From contig JASDFA010000007.1 in assembly GCA_035772735.1 (NCBI GenBank), positions 144,521,001 to 144,585,000 of the forward strand: a stretch of 64,000 nt of DNA, read 5' to 3'. The position numbers were made by a program, and so were the translations under genes. A model generated the notes under the pieces. The model worked only from the letters and a program-made list of their open reading frames with translations. It was not told the DNA's origin and made no database searches. This document shows, piece after piece, positions 57,961 through 64,000 of the stretch. The stretch comes from Datura wrightii (lineage: Eukaryota > Streptophyta > Magnoliopsida > Solanales > Solanaceae). Position 1 is the first letter of the stretch. The number at the start of each line of letters is the position of its first letter.

Positions 57961-60900
57961 ATGGGTTGGTTTCCTTGTTCTGGACCATCGAAACAGAGCT
58001 CAAAGAAGAAAAATTCCCTCGATTCGGTCCGGCACTCTTCTGGTATTTATCAATCTCCAAATTTGTAACTTTTCTGCATATAATCGACTGATTGTTTGAT
58101 TTGGTTAAATGGGGTTGCTGTATATTTGTCCAATTTTTGTGGGTTTTGGTTGTTTTGGGTTTTTACTTCTGATTCTTGGATATTCAGCTGTTCACCATTT
58201 GGGGTACTTTGACCTGGATCTTGGTATCATAATCACTGACTTACTATTATGCTACTTGATTGTTGTGGTAATATGTTATGGAAATGCCCCGATGACCTGC
58301 TCCCTCTGGTTAGTTTAGTCTAGGTCGTAGTTTGACCCAAGGGTGTGAAGCTGGATTGAGAACCACGGGAGATCAGAGTTCAATCACAGCAGAAAAAAAT
58401 TAGGTGATATTTTTCTATCTGACTATAAGTCTTGGTGGGCAGAGTCACCCGATTCCAATGAGGAATGCTGGTATCCGAAGGAATAGTCCAGTGGTGCTCC
58501 TAAAATGGCCTCAACACTAGTCATATAAAAATATAGTTTAGGTTATTGTCATGGAAGAATTAACTGCAATTGAAAGTCTAGAGGTGATGTCTAACAATTC
58601 AGATATACTGATGCGGAAATTTGGGACAAATTATGGTTCAATTTGCTGAATGGTAGTACTTTAGTATGGAAGTAGTAAAGGTCGGACGATGAGTGCTTTC
58701 AAGTAGTATCTAATAAGAAGTTCAGTGGTGAATTATTTCAATTACTTTAGTTCATTTTGTATGAATGCCTCATAGAACCAGAAGGAAGGTCCTTGTAACG
58801 TGATAATGGGATGAAATGGTAAAGGAGTTTGGTAGCCTCAAGTCAATGGTCCCAAATTTCCTGTCCGCGTGAGCTTGTCAAGTCTTGCTGTTTTGATACT
58901 ATATCCCATATTAAATTCTACTGTAAACAACATCAGCTACTGAAGTTTCATAGTACAAATTTCGAGCAACCTTTTACAGTTAATGAAGCTTCATAGTCCA
59001 AACATCTAGCACCTTCCCACATCCCACAGTTGAACAAATAAAAAAGTTATATCTAATCATTTTCTCTGTTTGTCAATCATCCTTGTTTCTGAACCCTAGT
59101 TACCTCATTTCAGATTCAAGCTTTGTTTACTTATCTATTTTATGTTCTTGTCTTCAGATAAGTTGAAAGCAAAGAATTCATTACACACAAAGGAAGTCGA
59201 TAAGGATGCAGGGTCCAACCAAATTGCTGCCAAGACTTTTATATTTCGTGAATTAGCGGCTGCAACAAAAAATTTCCGAGGCGATTATCTTCTTGGAGAA
59301 GGAGGCTTTGGTAGAGTATACAAAGGGCTGATTGAGTCCAATCAGGTCAATTTCATCAACTCCGTTTCTTTTTGTTAATAATGGAATGTAACAAATAGAT
59401 TTATAGATTGCTTTGCTACCAGATTCTTTTGAACTCACTATTCTCTGAATAGTATTCATGGGTAAATTTTCCATATTTTACTGATCATTCTTCTTGATTT
59501 TTACTGAGACAAAGTTACATACTTTTATCCATTACGGATAAGCATAGCTATGTTATCTTCAGTTAGCTCATTTGTAAAGGGCAAATACTTGGGCTTCTTT
59601 CCGGTTTGGCAGTTGACAATTCAACACTGGGTCACCTGAGTTTGTGTTACATGAGAAATCTAAAATGGAAGTGTCACTTTTGTTCTTTAGCATTTGTAAA
59701 GGTGAGGCTTAGAGACCTTACTTTGTGTAGTTGTGTCATGGACATGCAGAATCAGGAAAGTACTTTACTTCTTCCTGACAAGCGGTGTTGTACATTTCAC
59801 AGATACCTTGATATCTATTATGCTTTTTACCATATTCATTAAGCTTATTGGGATCAGTTGTCTTTTTCATTTTCACATATATATGTGTTTGGAGTTGAAA
59901 TAAGCAAAGGTATAATTGACTAGGATTATTTACCTTTTTTCCTGGGGTGGCACCATTCTTGATTGTTTGCTTCTCACTTCTAAGTTGTTGGCTGAAGCTG
60001 AAGTTCAACACCTTTTTATACCTTTTTATTGATTTGGATTGATGCAGGTCGTTGCCATCAAGCAACTTGATCGCAATGGATTGCAAGGAAACAGGGAATT
60101 TCTTGTTGAAGTGCTGATGTTAAGTCTGTTACACCATCCTAACCTTGTAAATCTAATTGGCTATTGTGCTGATGGAGATCAGAGACTTCTGGTCTACGAA
60201 TATATGCCATTAGGGTCATTGGAAGACCATCTTCATGGTAACCTTTCTTAGGTAGACTTTCTTTTTAATTTTATTTTGGAAGTTTGGATTTATTTTGAAA
60301 TTGAAGTGATTGTTCTGCAGATCCTACCCCAGGTAAGGAACGGCTAGATTGGAATACAAGAATGAAAATTGCTGCCGGAGCAGCAAAAGGCTTGGAATAT
60401 CTACATAGTGCAAGTCCCCCTGTAATATACCGTGATTTAAAATGCTCCAACATTTTGCTGGGTGAGGGTTATCACGCAAAGCTCTCTGACTTTGGCTTGG
60501 CAAAATTGGGTCCCGTAGGAGATAACACCCATGTTTCTACGAGAGTTATGGGTACTTATGGGTACTGTGCACCAGAGTATGCTATGACGGGACAATTGAC
60601 TTTGAAGTCAGATGTTTACAGCTTTGGGGTAGTCCTCTTGGAGATCATTACAGGCAGGAAAGCAATTGAAAGTTCAAAAACTGGAGGAGATTTCAATCTG
60701 GTTGTCTGGGTAAGATTTTCTTATCATACAGCTTTTTGGTTGCTGTTGTTTCTGTGGTGGCTTCTTGTTTCATTGATGTATTATGAGCACTATAGTTGTT
60801 CAACTATAAAAGGGAAAAAATCTTATAGGTTAGTTACAAAATGCCTTTACAGTAATCTGCATTCTGTGTGATGAGTTCAATGAATAAGTTAAGGAACTGG

Positions 60901-61764
60901 TAATTGCTGATCTAATATGATTATTGTTTGAAAATTATCTAGAGCCCTATCGGGAAGCAGATGTTTTGAGTGACTTGTTCGTGGAAGATCAAGAGTATGT
61001 ATTTTTCCTGAAAGAAATAACAAATATACTGTTTGTTCGTAGCTCGATCGGAGGTCAAGACTCTGGTCCGGCGGAAAAACAGAAGTCGTTATCCTTAAGG
61101 CTCAGTAAATCAGTAGATGTTGATATGCTGTTCGACAGGACGGTGTCAGATGACACCACTTGTAGCCATGTATTTTTACCATTGGGTGTATGGGCAAGGT
61201 TGGGTATTTCAATTGATGTGCTGTTAATGGAGTATTTAAAGTAGGAAAGTAGTGACACATTGATATCGGAAGGCTAGAATTTCTTTTTAGGCCTCGTCTT
61301 TGTGATGTTTAAGAAAAATCTTGATCCTCTATCATGTGTTAATTGGAGCGATGAAGAGATATATAGAGTTCAGTTCCTCTTTGTTTCCCCTTTTTTTGGG
61401 GCCCTGGTGGGTGTGGAGTTGTATAGATTATTCTTTTCTGTTCGCCAACCATGAATGAACCAACTTTCTAACTTCATAATTGTGCTCTGGATATCAGGCA
61501 AGACCATTGTTTAGAGATCGGAGAAAGTTCTCGCAGATGGCTGATCCAATGCTGCAAGGCCATTATCCAGTAAGGGGCATGTACCAAGCTCTAGCAGTTG
61601 CAGCAATGTGTGTTCAGGAGCAACCTAACATGCGTCCAGTCATAGCAGACGTTGTCACGGCTTTGACCTACCTCGCTTCACAAAAATTTGACCATGAAAC
61701 CCTGGGGGGCATACAAACTTCACGACCAGGACCTGCTACTTCACCTAGAATGAAACGATGGTGA
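57961..61764 (+). CDS. Receptor-like cytoplasmic kinase, RLCK-VII (PBL-type)
   Basis: Five exons with GT-AG introns and matching phases: 57,961-58,042; 59,158-59,345; 60,048-60,237; 60,321-60,709; 61,498-61,764. The product is 371 residues. The N-terminus MGWFPCSG has Gly2 and Cys6, a probable myristoylation plus palmitoylation site for plasma membrane anchoring. Kinase motifs: GEGGFGRVYKG (74-84), VAIK with catalytic Lys95, VIYRDLKCSN (Asp192, RD-type), SDFGLAKLGP (DFG 210-212), GTYGYCAPEYA (APE 237-239) and SDVYSFGVVLLEIITGRKAI. RLCK-VII kinases relay signals from pattern-recognition receptors to MAPK cascades, RBOHD and channels. The architecture and length match PBL27/PBS1-like members. 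The exact orthologue is not determined. All motifs are intact, so it is likely functional. Confidence 0.95.
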
Positions 61765-62909
61765 TAAGCAACAAAAAGGTTAAATGGAGCTATGAAGCTA
61801 GGCGGTGATAGAAGACAAAATGAGATCATCTAAAAGGGGGAGCCAAGGCAGGACCTCTTGAATACAAGCTAAGTTGAAAGTACAGATAACAAACCACGAT
61901 CAGTGGCACCTCGACTGCAGGTTCAATCATCTGAACTAAATTGGCCAACAAATATGTTTTCCCTCAGAAGTCAGACCAACTATGAGGTCCTCCCTTTGTT
62001 CTTTCTCAGTTGAAGCTGCTTATTCCCCTTAAATTATTGCATTTATAGGTAGGTGATTTGTGTTTGTCCAATTTGTGGTTTTTGGTCATTCTTTGGTAAA
62101 CCTCCAAAGCCTGGTCCGGTATTTTTGTTGTACAGACATGGCTTGTGTTTACGAGTGCAAGTATGTATTAGAATAGCTCATTATGATGTACAATCGCGTG
62201 ATTGTGTTTATTTCATGTAGCTATATAAGTTGAAAATGTCATTTTCAAGGAAAACGCATAAATTTGTAGTACTGCAAGTTAGCATATGACTCTTGGATGT
62301 TGCTGAAGAACATTCTGTTTTATTGTTCTTTTAATGTTGTTTTACTGTTCAATTTGCTATCAACAGTGTAATTAGTCGTTACAATGACTTGTTGACTTTG
62401 TAAAAATTCCAAGAATCTAATGATTGAAATTTGGAAGTCATTTGAGCAGAGTGGAAAAAGACCTCCCTTGTGGAGAAGGAAAATGCTTCAGGATAAATTA
62501 TTCAAGCATTTATTAGTATAAAGGTTGAGGTATATGTCAAACCTAACTCCCTAATGGTGATACCAAGTTATTAAATCCAACAAGTATATATTTTCTAAAG
62601 TGATTCCCCATATCGTTGAGAGAAAAAAGTTTTCAAGTGTTGTCCATGGAGATGGGGCAAGAAGAAGATCGTCGTAATAATTCATCCCAACCCGTGTTAC
62701 ATTAAGAAAACAGATTGTTATTAAAGAACATGTTAAAGATTGATAATTTTGTCAGTCTTTGATCAATTGAATAAAGTACATTTGGCAGAGCATGGCACAC
62801 CAGTAAAGATGTCATGTTCCAAGGCAACAAGGAAGAGAAGAAAAAAGGAACACCATTGATATCCTCCATCCTCCTAAAGAACAGGATCTCAAGAGAGAAC
62901 CCCCACAAC
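61765..62909. other. Convergent intergenic region, kinase and TERC 3' flanks
   Basis: 3' UTR and flank of the RLCK gene (plus) and of TERC (minus) face each other. No additional gene or element is recognised. Confidence 0.5.
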
Positions 62910-64000
62910 TCATTGATCAGATTTCTTTACAAGACTCAGCAAGACTCCTGCGCTTAAACATGTCGCGACGACACCAAGAGACGCCTCTGTGGAAACATGG
63001 TATCCTGCGTGAATTTTGATGTAAGTTAACACAGCCCAACTGGGATATCAATAGTAAGAGGAAAGACCTAAACTGATTTTCGCAGAAACTCACCGAAAAA
63101 ATCAAGGATCATTTTGAATCCAATGAATCCCAGGACAACACCAATGGAAGGCTGAATGGAAATGGGAATCTTGGTTAAAAAATCATCATCCATGAAAGTA
63201 AAGTGAACTATAAGGCTAGTTTGATTTGTTTTATTTAATATCTTAATGCTACTGACTCATATCTGTAGAACAAGGGCTCTAACTTGAGCAATCATGACCG
63301 ACTCCGGACGAGTGAATGTCTGTTGTAATGCAGCAAGCAGAGACTGATAAAAGCAAGTCAATTCTCACCTGTAGATATTCCAACTCCGACATACTTTCAG
63401 AAATAAGCGTGTACAATGACCTCAATCCTGCATAAAGAAGAGCTAGGTTGGTCACCTAGTTTATAGGGAAAGAAAAAACATATTCACGGAAGGGTAATAA
63501 TAAAAGAAGATCTATTTCTTCGCGAATTCAGAATGAGCAAAAAAGAGACAGATTTTCGTAAACAATTTACTACATGTACATGAGTCCTCAATATATATGA
63601 ATTGATGAAAAGAACATCAAAAATATGATCATTTAAAAAGCATAGAACAACATATGCCAAATATCACTCAGTTTAAATCAACTCTAATTTGGTACAAGAA
63701 TCACATTTCAATTAGTAATTGGCTCTTTTTATAGCTCTTGTGGTTAGAAACTTAAAATCAGAAGCAAAGTAAAGAGCAAAGGCTCTACCCAAAATTGCAA
63801 AGAGATTGGATGTGATAACTATGAAAGGATCTCTCGTGACACCAAAAACTGCTGGTATAGAATCAACCTGAGAAGAACACGACATTGTTGTTAGGATGGA
63901 AACAAACAGGTATGTTAGCACTTGAAGATATGTCAATGCCAGTATGAACAGAAAACTCACAGCGAATGCAATATCACTGAGTTCAATAACCGCTACAGTC
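62910..64000 (-). CDS. TERC: Thylakoid membrane protein TERC, C-terminal exons
   Basis: The minus-strand gene runs off the right edge. Exons: 64,000-63,961 (partial), 63,867-63,789, 63,427-63,369, 63,151-63,094 and 63,004-62,910, with GT-AG introns, phases joining and stop TGA at 62,912-62,910. About 109 residues are visible: VAVIELSDIAFA, VDSIPAVFGVTRDPFI, TSNLFAILGLRSLYTLISES, LEYLQPSIGVVLGFIG and ending LLSLVKKSDQ. The acidic ELSD and VDS motifs in membrane segments are conserved in the TerC family. The plant member is a chloroplast membrane protein needed for thylakoid formation. The transit peptide and N-terminal helices are outside the window. It looks intact. Confidence 0.93.

Noticed and set aside
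60924..61244. 106-codon open frame in the last intron of the RLCK-VII gene
   Set aside because: It lies between the donor at 60,710 and the acceptor at 61,497, breaks the kinase frame, and has no recognisable domain. The spliced model gives a perfect kinase.
1..64000. tRNA or rRNA genes
   Set aside because: I looked for tRNA-like arms and rRNA landmarks while reading and saw none. The only tRNA-related sequences are the retrotransposon priming sites.

Overview
This is plant nuclear DNA, most likely from a Solanaceae species. It has spliced genes with GT-AG introns, a plant-type thylakoid TERC gene, a clock PRR gene, and a dense layer of decayed retrotransposons. The Solanaceae call rests on repeat style from memory (RTE LINE tails ending in TTG repeats, a 2.5-kb gypsy LTR with CAACGG/CCGTTG motifs), not on a search. 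The species is not determined.

Layout. 1-1924 (+): last four exons of a site-1 protease (S1P/SBT6.1) gene, entering from the left edge. 3964-6231 (-): complete two-exon cytosolic ribosomal protein uL4 (RPL4) gene with a telo-box and site II promoter. 6464-6752: MULE-type MITE. 6.8-14.8 kb: a repeat stack made of an old minus-strand non-autonomous Ty1/copia element split by a plus-strand LINE, a Helitron with a readable 3' hairpin and CTAG end, and an RNase H-like LINE scrap. 14.8-19.8 kb: a 3'-truncated Ty3/gypsy element with a 2.5-kb LTR. 19.8-22.7 kb: an element with imperfect inverted-repeat flanks around about 18 copies of a palindromic satellite. 22.7-23.85 kb: an inverted-repeat element carrying a fragment of a 26S proteasome RPN5 gene (Pack-MULE-like). 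24.0-48.05 kb (+): a PRR7-like clock gene with an intact pseudo-receiver domain but a broken C-terminal half. Its first intron (about 11 kb) holds an RTE LINE tail, a gypsy element with both LTRs, a copia fragment and an L1 tail. Its last intron (about 8 kb) holds an RTE LINE, two copia fragments and a mitochondrial nad4 insertion. 51,064-54,722 (+): a young non-autonomous copia element with near-identical 227-bp LTRs and a perfect GTATT target duplication. 56,141-57,036: a Stowaway-like MITE interrupted by a MULE-type MITE. 57,961-61,764 (+): complete five-exon RLCK-VII (PBL-type) kinase gene. 62,910-64,000 (-): the 3' end of a TERC gene running off the right edge.

The four protein-coding genes (S1P, RPL4, RLCK-VII, TERC) are unrelated neighbours, as is usual in plants. 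The most notable locus is the PRR gene. Its promoter still has evening-element and G-box motifs and its receiver exons are clean. It also has two nonsense codons, a frameshift, and a CCT-domain exon in which at least four conserved arginines are replaced in ways that single CpG transitions would explain. The gene has swollen to about 23 kb through nested insertions.

Exon boundaries were read by eye from GT-AG sites and reading-frame continuity. Transposon boundaries are approximate unless a target duplication or terminal motif is named.
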